This document shows positions 1-9,075 of a DNA stretch of 64,000 nucleotides, piece by piece. Source of the DNA: Bacteroidota bacterium (GTDB lineage: Bacteria > Bacteroidota > Bacteroidia > Sphingobacteriales > Sphingobacteriaceae); the NCBI GenBank assembly GCA_023450085.1, contig JAEXHI010000022.1, forward strand, positions 186,001 through 250,000, read 5' to 3'. Each line of letters begins with the position of its first letter. Within the stretch, counting starts at the first letter, position 1. The position numbers and the translations under genes are program-made. The notes below the pieces were generated by a model, which saw only the letters and a program-made list of their open reading frames with translations, did no database searches and was not told the DNA's origin.

Positions 1-798
1 AGCCAGTCCAATGCCTTTTTCGTTCAGATGGTAGTTCTTGAAAAAGAAATAGCCAGTCCAAGCAAATACCCCACTGTGAAACATTGAATTAAAAAGTACA
101 AACAGATAAGTTCGCCATCCTCTAGGCAAGATGAGGATATTTTTATAGGCAGTAATTGTGTTTTTAAAACCGAACGAAGAATGAGCCTGATCATACATCA
201 ACTTATGATAGTTGATCAGCAGCACTGCTAAAATCAGCGCACCCATTAAGGCAACAATCCAAAACAACATCTGCCAGCCCACGAAAGCCGTTAATAATGC
301 GCCTGCACTAGAACCGAATGCGGTGCCGCCTGCCATAAAGCCAAAAAACACCCCTAAAGCATGGCCTCTTTTTTCGTAAGGAAATTGATCTCCAATCCAA
401 CCGATGGTTGTAGGAGCTACACCACCCGCTATCAGTCCCGTTAATAATCTGAAAATGATCATCTGATTGATGGTGGTTGCAAAACCAGTACAGGCAGTCA
501 AAAAAATAAACCCACTGATGGAAAATATAATGATTGGAAATCGTCCATATTTGTCTGATAGTGGTGCATATATTAGCGTAGAGAAACCATAACTGAGTAG
601 ATAGGCTGGCTCAATGAAACTCACATGCCTGACAGATACATGGAAAAGAGAAGAGAGTTGAGGTAAAATTGGCGCTACCATAAATCCCTGAAAGAAAACA
701 ATAAAAGTTCCCAACGATAAAATCACAACCAAAGAGAGTGAAGGGGCCGGATTTTTATCAGGTGAAATGCTATTTTGAATCGATTGATCTACGTTCAT
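1..798 (-). CDS. MFS transporter, DHA1-like (3' part outside window)
   Basis: Inner-membrane transporter of the major facilitator superfamily, probably a proton-coupled exporter of a small molecule. The reverse strand reads from an ATG at 796-798 (MNVDQSIQNS) and stays open to the window edge, about 265 residues. Visible hallmarks are a hydrophobic first helix (VVILSLGTFIVFFQGF), a motif-A-like loop PLSDKYGRFP between TM2 and TM3, and a TM4 segment RLLTGLIAGGVAP. The C-terminal half lies outside the window. The gene is divergent from a MocR-type regulator 209 bp away, the usual layout of a regulator and its target. The substrate cannot be told from sequence; the family call is firm. Confidence 0.85.
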   Translation of the reverse strand, partial: MNVDQSIQNSISPDKNPAPSLSLVVILSLGTFIVFFQGFMVAPILPQLSSLFHVSVRHVSFIEPAYLLSYGFSTLIYAPLSDKYGRFPIIIFSISGFIFLTACTGFATTINQMIIFRLLTGLIAGGVAPTTIGWIGDQFPYEKRGHALGVFFGFMAGGTAFGSSAGALLTAFVGWQMLFWIVALMGALILAVLLINYHKLMYDQAHSSFGFKNTITAYKNILILPRGWRTYLFVLFNSMFHSGVFAWTGYFFFKNYHLNEKGIGLA

Positions 799-848
799 CT
801 ATTTATAACTATTTAAGGCGACAAAGTAAATAAAGAGTTTTATGGCGC

Positions 849-1007
849 TGCAGATACAGAACTTGTCTATTTAACTGATACAGTTTTAACGCGATAAGTA
901 CATTATGCGGCCATCATTAAAGTAGCTACATGTGCCGTTTCAATGGCGAAACTAAAAGTGCTAGATTTGCAGTACAGGTGTGCATTTATTAAAAATGATC
1001 AGTACAG
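849..1007. promoter_or_regulatory. divergent promoter region with short direct repeats
   Basis: The gap between the MFS and MocR genes holds paired short repeats: GATACAG at 853-859 and 877-883 (24 bp apart) and AGTACAG at 971-977 and 1001-1007 (30 bp apart, the second abutting the MocR start). MocR/GabR-family proteins are known to bind direct repeats in their own promoters, so these are candidate operators. The repeats are seen directly; the role is inferred. Confidence 0.3.
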
Positions 1008-2414
1008 ATGAAGGGCTATAAATTCGAGATATTTACAGCGGTAATTGAAAAGAACATTAAGGAAGGTATTTTCAAGCCGGGGCATAAATTACCTTCGGTA
1101 CGCGAAATTAGGGAACAATACCATATCAGTATGAATACAGTACAGAATGGCTACGAACACCTGATGATCATTGGGTTGGTAGAGAGTGTTCCTAAATCTG
1201 GTTATTACGTTAGCAACAAGCTGGAAACAGAACGAGAGGTGATGAAGCCCAAACACGTTCCAGTAGTAAGAGACGCCATTTTTGAAAATCATCTTGCGCT
1301 CACTACTTCATTGAGAATGGGAAAGAAAATAGCTGAATTTAACGTAGCTGCGCCTGGTGATGTTTTGATGCCCCAAAAACTATTGTTACGCACCATACAG
1401 CAAGTAGTAAGAGAGCAGGGTGCTGGATTGCTACGTTATTATCCTTCAAACGGTTTACCTGCATTAAAAGACAATATTGTTAAGCGGGCCGCTTATTACC
1501 AAACCATCATCAATCCCAATGAACTGACCATTACAGATGGTGCTTTGCAGGCTTTGTATATTGCATTGGCGGCTGTTTGCAATGCCGGAGAGGTAGTAGC
1601 TGTAGAAAGCCCTTGTGTATTTTCGGTGCTAGAAGTGATAAGGGTTTTAAAACTTAAAGTCATTGAAATTCCCACAGATCTGAAAAGTGGATTTGACTCA
1701 GACTTCTTTAGAAAGGCTTGTGAAAAAAATGCCGTTAAAGCAGTTATTATAACACCCAACTTTCATAATCCTACAGGCATTATGCTAAGTGACGAGCAAA
1801 AAGTAAAAGTTTTAACTGTTGCCCAGGAGTATAATGTAGCAATCATTGAAAATGATATTTATGGCGATCTGCATTTTCACGGACACAGGCCAACTACTAT
1901 TAAAAGTTTTGATGACAGTGGATTGGTATTAACTTATTCTTCCTATGCCAAAACGCTAGCACCTGGTATTAGGCTTGGTTGGCTTAGTGCCGGAAAGTTT
2001 ATGGAAAGAGCCGAGCAGATAAAATTTGCCTTGGGAAGTACCGTTTCACCATTATATCAGGAAACAGTCAATCGCTTGCTGAGCGGTAGTACTTATGACC
2101 GCCATGTGAGAGCCTTTAGAATGCAGCTTGCTAAAAATGCCTATGTGGCCATTAACTTGATAGCCACGCATTTTCCAGAAAACACTTACCTTATACCACC
2201 TTCTGGAGGATATAATTTATGGGTGAAGATGCCGGATAAGACAGATATGGAATACTTTTATGAACAGTGCGAAAAAATAAGAGTGAGGTTCACCCCAGGC
2301 TATACTTTTTCTTTTTCCAATACTTACCATAAATATTTTAGGATGGTAATCGCTGACACTTTTTCTGCCAAGAGGATGGAAGCCATAAAACTTTTAGGAA
2401 AACAGTTGTCATAG
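1008..2414 (+). CDS. MocR-type regulator (GntR HTH fused to aminotransferase-fold domain)
   Basis: PLP-dependent transcription regulator of the MocR/GabR/PdxR subfamily. Residues ~1-70 form a GntR winged helix (KLPSVREIREQYHISMNTVQ), followed by a linker and a fold-type I aminotransferase domain (~100-468). The PLP Schiff-base lysine is K315 in SSYAKTLAPGIRLGW; the upstream NFHNPTG and ENDIYGDL motifs belong to the cofactor pocket. At 468 residues it has the normal family length. It is transcribed away from the MFS gene and probably controls it, itself, or both, in response to PLP or an amino-containing ligand. An ATG just upstream is out of frame, so 1008 is the best start. Confidence 0.88.
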   Translation: MKGYKFEIFTAVIEKNIKEGIFKPGHKLPSVREIREQYHISMNTVQNGYEHLMIIGLVESVPKSGYYVSNKLETEREVMKPKHVPVVRDAIFENHLALTTSLRMGKKIAEFNVAAPGDVLMPQKLLLRTIQQVVREQGAGLLRYYPSNGLPALKDNIVKRAAYYQTIINPNELTITDGALQALYIALAAVCNAGEVVAVESPCVFSVLEVIRVLKLKVIEIPTDLKSGFDSDFFRKACEKNAVKAVIITPNFHNPTGIMLSDEQKVKVLTVAQEYNVAIIENDIYGDLHFHGHRPTTIKSFDDSGLVLTYSSYAKTLAPGIRLGWLSAGKFMERAEQIKFALGSTVSPLYQETVNRLLSGSTYDRHVRAFRMQLAKNAYVAINLIATHFPENTYLIPPSGGYNLWVKMPDKTDMEYFYEQCEKIRVRFTPGYTFSFSNTYHKYFRMVIADTFSAKRMEAIKLLGKQLS

Positions 2415-2540
2415 CATTTTTGAACATGGGCTAAGTTGTTCATCCTTAAAGTAAAACCTTCTGTACTGATTATTATTTAAAAATGTGTATCACGTAATTT
2501 TTTCTGTGCCGCTCTAAATTTGCCGAAAAGATAGAAGAAC

Positions 2541-3068
2541 ATGAATATCATTACAAAGTTTACCATAGCAACAGAAGAAGGAACTGATATGATTGAGACA
2601 TTAACTAGGGAGTTGGCTAAAGAAAAATTCTCTTCAATCCTTAAACAGGAGATATTAGAGGAATATATAGAAAGCCATTTAAATAGAAAGCAACTGGTGG
2701 CGGAAATGAATGACCTTTCAAATCAATGGTTGGTGGTATATGTAGACAATGATCCCGCAGGGTATGCAAAAATTACATCTAAAGGAAAAAGGCCCAAATC
2801 GTTAGAGAGTATGCCGGCGTTTAGAATAGCAGATTTTGCGGTACGATCAAAATATCCACAATTTGAAGTTAAAAAATCACTTTTCGAAAAGTGTTTGCTT
2901 GTTTGCAAACATTATGAAGCGGTATGGATTAATGAATATCCCTCCAATCCATACCTTGCGTTTTTTGAAAGTAATGGCTTCGTAAAACAGCCGGAAGCCT
3001 ACCAGCTTGATGAACTGTCTATGCAATCTGTTTGTCTGGTATTTTTTAATAACACAGAAAAAAGCTGA
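2541..3068 (+). CDS. GNAT-family N-acetyltransferase
   Basis: Probable acetyl-CoA-dependent N-acetyltransferase of the GNAT fold (175 residues). The central strand pair QWLVVYVDNDPAGYAKI, the following IADFAVRSKYPQFEVKKSLFEKCL (beta4 and acetyl-CoA-binding helix, without a perfect Q/RxxGxG/A signature) and the C-terminal NPYLAFFESNGFVKQ match the usual order of GNAT elements. The substrate is unknown. It lies 126 bp downstream of the MocR gene on the same strand and could be co-transcribed. A second Met at residue 17 (MIETLTREL) is an alternative start. The degenerate CoA loop lowers confidence. Confidence 0.65.
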   Translation: MNIITKFTIATEEGTDMIETLTRELAKEKFSSILKQEILEEYIESHLNRKQLVAEMNDLSNQWLVVYVDNDPAGYAKITSKGKRPKSLESMPAFRIADFAVRSKYPQFEVKKSLFEKCLLVCKHYEAVWINEYPSNPYLAFFESNGFVKQPEAYQLDELSMQSVCLVFFNNTEKS

Positions 3069-3228
3069 ATAATAGAAAATGTTGGCTGAATTGATGTGTT
3101 TGTTAGGCAATGAAATCGAAGTGGAGCAAATAAAAATGAAATTTTTAGAGGCGATAAGATGGGAGAGGCAGTAACTATTTCATTCCTTCGCTGTATTTTT
3201 TTATCTTCCATGCCTAAATGAACGAATC

Positions 3229-3933
3229 ATGGAAAACCAATCCAACTTTTTGCCCGGTAATTATATTCACATTCCAGGATTATTAAATGCAACCGTACTT
3301 GCTCATGTGGATCAGCTGATGGCGGGTTTAAATTTTGTGGATGGAAAGGCCACGGCTTCGGGTGCAGCAAAAGAAATCAAACAAAATTTACAGGCACAGC
3401 CCGGCAATTCGTCCCTGCAAGAATTACAACAAATTATTATGCAATCCTGCAGTGTACATCCGTTGGTTCAAATGGCCGTAATGCCCAAGTTTATGGTACC
3501 ACCAGTGATAGGTAAATATGAAAAAGGTATGAGTTACGGCTGGCATACTGATAGTCCCATCATGATGGGTGAAGGTCATCCTTTGCGTGTTGATGTTAGC
3601 ATGACGGTGGGATTAAGTGATCCTCAATCGTATGAAGGAGGTGAGCTGGTGATCCATAACGGGTCAGGTTATAGTTCCTATAAACTCAACAAAGGCGATG
3701 CGATTATTTATCCTACCACTCGACTTCATGCAGTAAACGAAGTAATTTCCGGTACCCGTACTGTAGCCGTTACCTGGATGCAGTGCATGGTAAAAGAAGT
3801 AAGCCACCGAGAATTATTGTTCCAGCTTAAATATGTACAGGAAAATACAGCCAGACAGAACCTGCATTCGATGGAGAATTTGTTGTTGATGCAGATTCAT
3901 AGTAACCTTTTACGGATGTGGGCTGAACTTTAG
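3229..3933 (+). CDS. PKHD-type Fe(II)/2-oxoglutarate hydroxylase, PiuC/YbiX-like
   Basis: Non-haem iron, 2-oxoglutarate-dependent dioxygenase of the PKHD (PiuC/YbiX) family, 234 residues, close to the family's usual ~225. The facial triad is visible: H106-x-D108 in SYGWHTDSPIM and H167 in TTRLHAVNEV, with R177 in SGTRTVAVTW as the 2-oxoglutarate anchor. Family members are often iron-regulated and sit beside TonB-dependent siderophore receptors, but no receptor lies next to this one. It stands alone on the plus strand with a strong bidirectional terminator about 100 bp downstream. The substrate of the family is not settled. Confidence 0.9.
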   Translation: MENQSNFLPGNYIHIPGLLNATVLAHVDQLMAGLNFVDGKATASGAAKEIKQNLQAQPGNSSLQELQQIIMQSCSVHPLVQMAVMPKFMVPPVIGKYEKGMSYGWHTDSPIMMGEGHPLRVDVSMTVGLSDPQSYEGGELVIHNGSGYSSYKLNKGDAIIYPTTRLHAVNEVISGTRTVAVTWMQCMVKEVSHRELLFQLKYVQENTARQNLHSMENLLLMQIHSNLLRMWAEL

Positions 3934-4033
3934 GGAAGGAGCGTTTAAAAAGACTTGATCTTAAAAAGTATAAATCCCAAACAATCTTCCCTTTGGCTGG
4001 TAATATCACCAACCAATATCAGTCTTTTAACGA

Positions 4034-4070
4034 CAAAAAATCCCCATCAAATTTGATGGGGATTTTTTTG
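4034..4070. terminator. bidirectional intrinsic terminator
   Basis: A perfect G+C-rich stem (TCCCCATCAAA facing TTTGATGGGGA, ~4041-4062) is flanked by an A-run on the left and a T7 run on the right, so it can work in both directions. It lies after the PiuC-like gene. Confidence 0.85.
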
Positions 4071-4400
4071 TGAAGCGGCTGGGACTTTAAATAAACCCTA
4101 CTTGATAAACATTTGGTCGCAAAGCGACTAAATCAATAGATAGTAACAGAAAATATATTTTTTGTCCTAAAAGTCGGATGATAACACATAGAAGATATTT
4201 TTTAACCGGAATTCACGTTAATATATCTTCTTCATCGATAATTATGCTTATTGATATTGGAACTTCCTCCAAAAACTTTAAATGCCGTAGATGCGTTTTT
4301 ATGGTAGGTAACCTTAAGGGGATCTTTTGATATAGAACCTTACAAAGAACATACAGTTTTTGTACTATTTTTGCAGTCTGCTAATTTTAGGTTTTGAAAT
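4071..4400 (+). promoter_or_regulatory. leader and promoter region of the DISM histidine kinase
   Basis: This 330-bp gap has no gene. It contains a small hairpin (GTCGC-AAA-GCGAC, 4116-4128) and, at 4366-4373, TATTTTTG, a match to the Bacteroidota -7 element TAnnTTTG, 27 bp before the kinase ATG. A good -33 TTTG at the proper distance was not found, so the promoter call is tentative. Confidence 0.45.
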
Positions 4401-6422
4401 ATGTTGCTACGAGATTTTTTGATAAGTTGTTTAATAAATAGAATTAGCTTCAGGTCAAATGCCCATTTCACTATTGGAGCGACCATTTTTTTGATTTTTG
4501 TTACGCTATGCTGTAAAGGACAATCTGCCAATGATTTCAGTTATCAAAACATTGGTAAGGAGCTTTCCTATTTGGAGGACAAAAGTACGAAGATGTCGCT
4601 GGACAATGTCAAAAAGCTTTCCGGTGCGGAATTTACAAGAGGCGACCATGAAATCTTAAATTTTGGCAATACTTCTTCGGCTTGGTGGATAAAGATCAGT
4701 TACACTGCTCAACGGGACTTACCCCTCTATCTTATCATTGATGCACCCAATATCGAATATATCGATGCCTTCACAACTGACAGCATAGGTCGTCCAGTTG
4801 TGATGAAAACAGGATGCCTCAGGACCAGGCAGCCTAATGTGTTTGTCAGAAACAACTTTATGTTAAATCTTCCGGTCACCTCAAAGATCGAGAAGAAAAC
4901 GATTTATCTAAGGCTAAAGACCAACAATATCTTACTGGCACCAATAAAGCTTGCAACCGCAGAAAGTGTAATAAAAGGGCAAGAGTTCAAACTGGGCATC
5001 GAATATATCTACATCGGCCTGCTGATTGGTCTTTTGCTATTCAACCTTTTCCTGTTTGTCAGCATTAGGGATGTCACTTATCTTTATTACGCATTATACG
5101 TGCTGACTTTATCGAGCTATTTGCTAATTTACATCAGGGGTTATGGTTTCATCTTCGGTGATGAACTAAGGATCTTTTTTAATAGGTATCCCCATGTACT
5201 TTTGAGCTTTTCGGTATTGGCCTCCCTGCTGTTCTGCAACAAATTCCTTCACTTGAAGCGAAGGGCACCTAAGATGCTGAAACTCTTCTATGTAATAGGA
5301 GGCGTGGGAATCATTCTTTTCTTTGTCAGTGCATTTGGATACAAACATATAGCGGCCGCAATTGCTCAGCTATTGACTGTTACGGTTGCAATAGTAGCAT
5401 GGATAGCAGGCGTAATCGCCTATAGAAACGGACACCAGCCTGCCAAATATTATATTGTTGCTTGGTTATTTATCTGGGTAACCGTAGCAATCGTTACCCT
5501 AAGCTTGGGCGGGGTAATCCCGACGAATGAGTTTACGATTCAACTGGTGCCTATTGGTTCTACCCTCGAATTGCTACTGCTTTCCTTCGCACTGGGCGAT
5601 CGCTACAAGATGATCATTAGGGCTGAACAAAAGGTAAGGGACGAGAACCTGTTTTTGGTAAGAACGCAAAACCAGCGATTAGAAAAAAAGGTAGATGAAC
5701 GTACGCTGCAGCTCAATAGCACCATCACGCAGCTCGAGAGTTCCAATGCCGTCAAGAACAGGCTATTTTCAATCGTTGCGCACGATCTCAGAAGCCCATT
5801 GAACAGTTTGTTGGGCATCTTGACGCTGAGCGACATGAAGCTATTGACTTCCGAGGAGTTGCAGGAATTGCTCGAAGAGAATAAAAAAACAATTAAATCG
5901 GTAAATAGTACGCTGGATAATCTGTTGTATTGGGCGCAAAGCCAGATGGACGGAATGGTAACTAGCAAAGATAGTTTTGAATTAAAACCCGTATTTGATG
6001 AACTATTGCTGCTTTATCTTCCACTGATTAAACAGAAAGGTATTCGCCTTGAACAGCTTGTTATGGACACTGGCGCTATTACTGCCGATCGCAATCAGAT
6101 CAACCTTGTATTGCGAAATCTGATTGATAATGCCATCAAGTTCACCCCGCCTGATGGACGAATCTGGTTTAACCTACAATCTACACCAGAAGGCGTGAGC
6201 TTTTCGGTAGAAAATGAGGTTGAAGATCATATTGAGATTGATATGGATAAGATGAATGGGGATAAAATGGGGAGTGCTACACGTGGTACCGGAAACGAAC
6301 AGGGCGTGGGGCTTGGTTTAGTATTGTGCAAAGAATACGTTAAAAACAATGGCGGAACTTTTCATATTGACCAAAAGGAAAACAGGATAAGGTTTTCCAT
6401 AATACTTCCACGTGAGCAATAG
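4401..6422 (+). CDS. 7TMR-DISM sensor histidine kinase
   Basis: Membrane histidine kinase of 673 residues. Order: signal/anchor helix (~22-40, GATIFLIFVTLCC), periplasmic 7TMR-DISMED2 beta-sandwich (~45-190, with the family AWWIKISY core), seven-helix 7TMR-DISM block (~195-400), a coiled coil, then HisKA with phospho-acceptor H461 in SIVAHDLRSPLNSLLG, and a HATPase domain with N-box NLIDNAIKF and G-box GVGLGLVLCKEY. There is no receiver domain, so the response regulator is elsewhere. DISMED2 domains are thought to bind carbohydrates. The gene converges on the PUL and ends 123 bp from its last gene, with a shared terminator, and could sense the same glycan. The sensor fold matches that of the protein at 20820-22754. 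Confidence 0.92.
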   Translation: MLLRDFLISCLINRISFRSNAHFTIGATIFLIFVTLCCKGQSANDFSYQNIGKELSYLEDKSTKMSLDNVKKLSGAEFTRGDHEILNFGNTSSAWWIKISYTAQRDLPLYLIIDAPNIEYIDAFTTDSIGRPVVMKTGCLRTRQPNVFVRNNFMLNLPVTSKIEKKTIYLRLKTNNILLAPIKLATAESVIKGQEFKLGIEYIYIGLLIGLLLFNLFLFVSIRDVTYLYYALYVLTLSSYLLIYIRGYGFIFGDELRIFFNRYPHVLLSFSVLASLLFCNKFLHLKRRAPKMLKLFYVIGGVGIILFFVSAFGYKHIAAAIAQLLTVTVAIVAWIAGVIAYRNGHQPAKYYIVAWLFIWVTVAIVTLSLGGVIPTNEFTIQLVPIGSTLELLLLSFALGDRYKMIIRAEQKVRDENLFLVRTQNQRLEKKVDERTLQLNSTITQLESSNAVKNRLFSIVAHDLRSPLNSLLGILTLSDMKLLTSEELQELLEENKKTIKSVNSTLDNLLYWAQSQMDGMVTSKDSFELKPVFDELLLLYLPLIKQKGIRLEQLVMDTGAITADRNQINLVLRNLIDNAIKFTPPDGRIWFNLQSTPEGVSFSVENEVEDHIEIDMDKMNGDKMGSATRGTGNEQGVGLGLVLCKEYVKNNGGTFHIDQKENRIRFSIILPREQ

Positions 6423-6474
6423 GTTAGGTATTTCACAATGTTCCTTCGGTTGGCATTTACCAACCTTTTAACAA

Positions 6475-6510
6475 CAAAAAGTCCCCATTAAATTGATGGG
6501 GACTTTTTTA
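6475..6510. terminator. bidirectional terminator between kinase and PUL
   Basis: GTCCCCAT (6481-6488) pairs with ATGGGGAC, preceded by an A-run and followed by T6. It serves the plus-strand kinase and the converging minus-strand PUL operon. Its sequence closely resembles the terminators near 4041 and 24481. Confidence 0.85.
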
Positions 6511-6545
6511 TGTGACTGATTTAGAGGTTGTTTGCTTGTAGTTAT

Positions 6546-8132
6546 TTATTTTTTGATGAAGGTTTGGCTTAAAGTGCCAATATTCAGTATATATGTTCCA
6601 TTGTTCAGCGTAGAGATATCAATACTTGGATTGGGTTCATTAGCACTAATGGTCCCCGTTTTTATGGCTGTTCCTCCAACGGAGAATATGGTGAAATTTC
6701 TTTTTACTCCAGAAGCGTCTAGGGTTATCTGAATATGGTCTCGGGCAGGATTTGGATATAGGCTTACTGTTCCTGCGCTTTTAATGGCCACGGTAACCAC
6801 GTTGCTTAAAGAGGTACTTCCGCCCTTATCAACCGTTTTTAGCCTATAGTAATATTGTCCAGGCAACAAACCCAAATCTTCAGATTGGTAATTGTTGATG
6901 CCACTCGTATTTTTTGGGAGGACGGTTTTGATCTCATCAAAAGCTTTTCCATCCGTACTTCTTTCAAGGATAAAACTGCCCACATTGATTTCGTTATTGG
7001 TTTTCCAATCAAATTTTGCCGAATTAAAAGATGACTTGGCTACGAAAGATATCAAATCTAGGGGCAGGGTAGCGTCAGAGGGCGAAAATGCTACACTTCT
7101 GAATACATAGTTTGTCCCTGCACTTGCCAAAGTGGTTTTTGTAATCAGTGCGGTACTGAAAGTGGTACGGGTATTCTCATCTAAGATAGATATCAGGTCA
7201 TTATTTTGCCCAGAATTGCTTACCGTAAACAGTTCTACATATCCCTGACTAGTCTTTCTGGCCGTTAGTCCATAAAAAGGAACCGTGCTGGTTAATTTGC
7301 CAACATATTCCCATGTAGAGGTAACGGTATTGTAGGCCATTTTGATGATTCCAGGAGAGGCTACAGTTTGGTCAACGATATATAACACATCATTGGCGTC
7401 AACCGAATTGCTAATGGTATTGTCCATATCTAACATGGCAAAGCCGTAACCACTTTGTACAGTACTGGTTGCCGTACCGGCTAATGCGGTACCATTATTG
7501 GTGGTAGCATCTGTTTGTGGAGTGCCAAAATTAAGGATAGTGGCGGGGTTTGTGGCGCTTAATGCATATAGGTTATTTCCAATGACGTTGATATAACGTG
7601 ATCCCGTAGTCGTAAATCGGGATGTACCTGTTGCTCCCCATGCCACATAGGCTGTACCTACATTTGTGGTGAACCATAGCGCACTACCATCAATACTTGT
7701 GGTTGCCCTGATAAAGCCACTGAAAAAATTACCGTTGATGGTAAATAGGTCAACGTTTCCAAGAGTGTTGATCCTGGCAAAGCTCTTGTTATCGGGGCCC
7801 GTATCAGGATCAAAAAGTGCAACGTCGGCACCGCCCACTACAATATACTTTCCGTCGGCCGATAGCGATATTCCACCCTCGTTTGAACCCGCATTAGGAT
7901 TGCCATTGATCAATAGGCGTTGGCCCGCTGTGCTAGAAGGTATCTCTACCGTTTTGGTAACGGTTTTGGTAACGGGATTGATTTCAACGATGGAAACAGG
8001 TAGGGCACCCGATGTAAGCGTATTGGTGCCATTGCCAAGTCGTGAAACCACAATATTTCCCTTGGTGAAATTTTGGGCATGCAGATACTGTACCGCCAAA
8101 ACAAGCCCTATCAGGGTGAAAATTCTTTTCAT
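6546..8132 (-). CDS. secreted beta-propeller-like protein with T9SS sorting domain
   Basis: Exported protein of 528 residues, last gene of the PUL operon. The N-terminus is a signal peptide (MKRIFTLIGLVLAVQYLHAQ). The middle (~30-350) contains repeated strand-rich units (GGISLSADGKYIVVGGADVALFD, LDMDNTISNSVDANDVLYIVDQ) like a lactonase/PQQ-type propeller. A small beta-sandwich (~355-450) follows. The C-terminus carries a type A T9SS sorting domain (YPNPARDHIQITLD ... LNNGTYILNIGTLSQTFIKK), predicting outer-membrane export and surface attachment or release. No catalytic residues were recognised; a glycan-binding or scaffold role within the PUL is an inference. Confidence 0.75.
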   Translation of the reverse strand: MKRIFTLIGLVLAVQYLHAQNFTKGNIVVSRLGNGTNTLTSGALPVSIVEINPVTKTVTKTVEIPSSTAGQRLLINGNPNAGSNEGGISLSADGKYIVVGGADVALFDPDTGPDNKSFARINTLGNVDLFTINGNFFSGFIRATTSIDGSALWFTTNVGTAYVAWGATGTSRFTTTGSRYINVIGNNLYALSATNPATILNFGTPQTDATTNNGTALAGTATSTVQSGYGFAMLDMDNTISNSVDANDVLYIVDQTVASPGIIKMAYNTVTSTWEYVGKLTSTVPFYGLTARKTSQGYVELFTVSNSGQNNDLISILDENTRTTFSTALITKTTLASAGTNYVFRSVAFSPSDATLPLDLISFVAKSSFNSAKFDWKTNNEINVGSFILERSTDGKAFDEIKTVLPKNTSGINNYQSEDLGLLPGQYYYRLKTVDKGGSTSLSNVVTVAIKSAGTVSLYPNPARDHIQITLDASGVKRNFTIFSVGGTAIKTGTISANEPNPSIDISTLNNGTYILNIGTLSQTFIKK

Positions 8133-8179
8133 GATAATTTTTTAATAAGGTGAATAAATGATCAACAAAGCCATTGGTT

Positions 8180-9052
8180 TTATCTTTTTATTTCGGTATT
8201 GGGTTTATAACCAGCATACCATTGTCCTAATTTGGTCAGGTTGCCATTGGCATCAACCAGTGCCGATGGCCAAAGGCGGGCACTGGTAGGGGAGCCCGAA
8301 AACCATGAATAGCGCTGAACGAAATCTAGGGCTTCCAGCTTAGGAAGTAACCGCTGCATAAAAGCAAGTACCATGTCCGGTGTATACGGATTCTCTGCCA
8401 TGGTTGTTGCCCTGTCGTGTACCGTAGCAAACTCGGTGATCCAAATAGGCTTATGGTATTTGTCGTAGAGATCCTGCAATATTTTTACGAAATGGTTTTC
8501 ATCTGTTCCCACGTACATGTGCACACAAATAAAATCTACACGTTTCCCTTGGGCTATTGCCCTGTCCATAAAATCATAGATCCACTGATTGGTAGGCCAA
8601 GAGGCGGCCGGACTGCCCAATGGTACGCCCAAACTTTCCAGTTGCGGCCAAAGGTCTAGGGCTTCCTGAACAGTCATGTTGGCTTGGTCCGACAAATCTG
8701 GCTCATTAAAACCCAGTACATACTTTACCCTGCCTTGGGTCTTGAGGCTCTTGATCTGGGCAATATTAGCGTCGGTTACGGATGTTTTGCTCCAAAACAT
8801 CGGTACAAATTCTGCATTCTGTGGAGCCAATTCAAAAGGAACCGTTAGCCCCCAAGTATAAAACCAGTGGCTTTGGAGGTTAATGGTATTGCCCCACCAG
8901 GTGCCATTTTTTGTAGAGGTACTAAAATCAGCACCCTTTTTGCCTTTTGCTTCGTAGTGTACTACCGTAGACTTCTTTGGAATATACTCGTTACTTTTGG
9001 CGCAGCCCACTGCTAGGGTGCCGAGCAATAATAATATCTTGAAATTTTTCAT
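8180..9052 (-). CDS. GH128-type (Asl1-like) endo-beta-1,3-glucanase lipoprotein
   Basis: Predicted surface or periplasmic lipoprotein enzyme of 290 residues (lipobox LAVGC, C17) with a single TIM-barrel of the Asl1/GH128 family, which hydrolyses beta-1,3-glucan. The acid/base is E117 in VLGFNEPD and the nucleophile E207 in PIWITEFAT, each at the end of a barrel strand; the WWGNT/FYTWG aromatic cluster and FVPMFW line the cleft. Length is normal for the catalytic core. It sits between the GLUG lipoprotein and the T9SS propeller gene with gaps of under 50 bp, so it belongs to the operon. This is the best pointer to the PUL substrate. Confidence 0.85.
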   Translation of the reverse strand: MKNFKILLLLGTLAVGCAKSNEYIPKKSTVVHYEAKGKKGADFSTSTKNGTWWGNTINLQSHWFYTWGLTVPFELAPQNAEFVPMFWSKTSVTDANIAQIKSLKTQGRVKYVLGFNEPDLSDQANMTVQEALDLWPQLESLGVPLGSPAASWPTNQWIYDFMDRAIAQGKRVDFICVHMYVGTDENHFVKILQDLYDKYHKPIWITEFATVHDRATTMAENPYTPDMVLAFMQRLLPKLEALDFVQRYSWFSGSPTSARLWPSALVDANGNLTKLGQWYAGYKPNTEIKR

Positions 9053-9075
9053 CTGTTTAAATTTATCTATAATGG

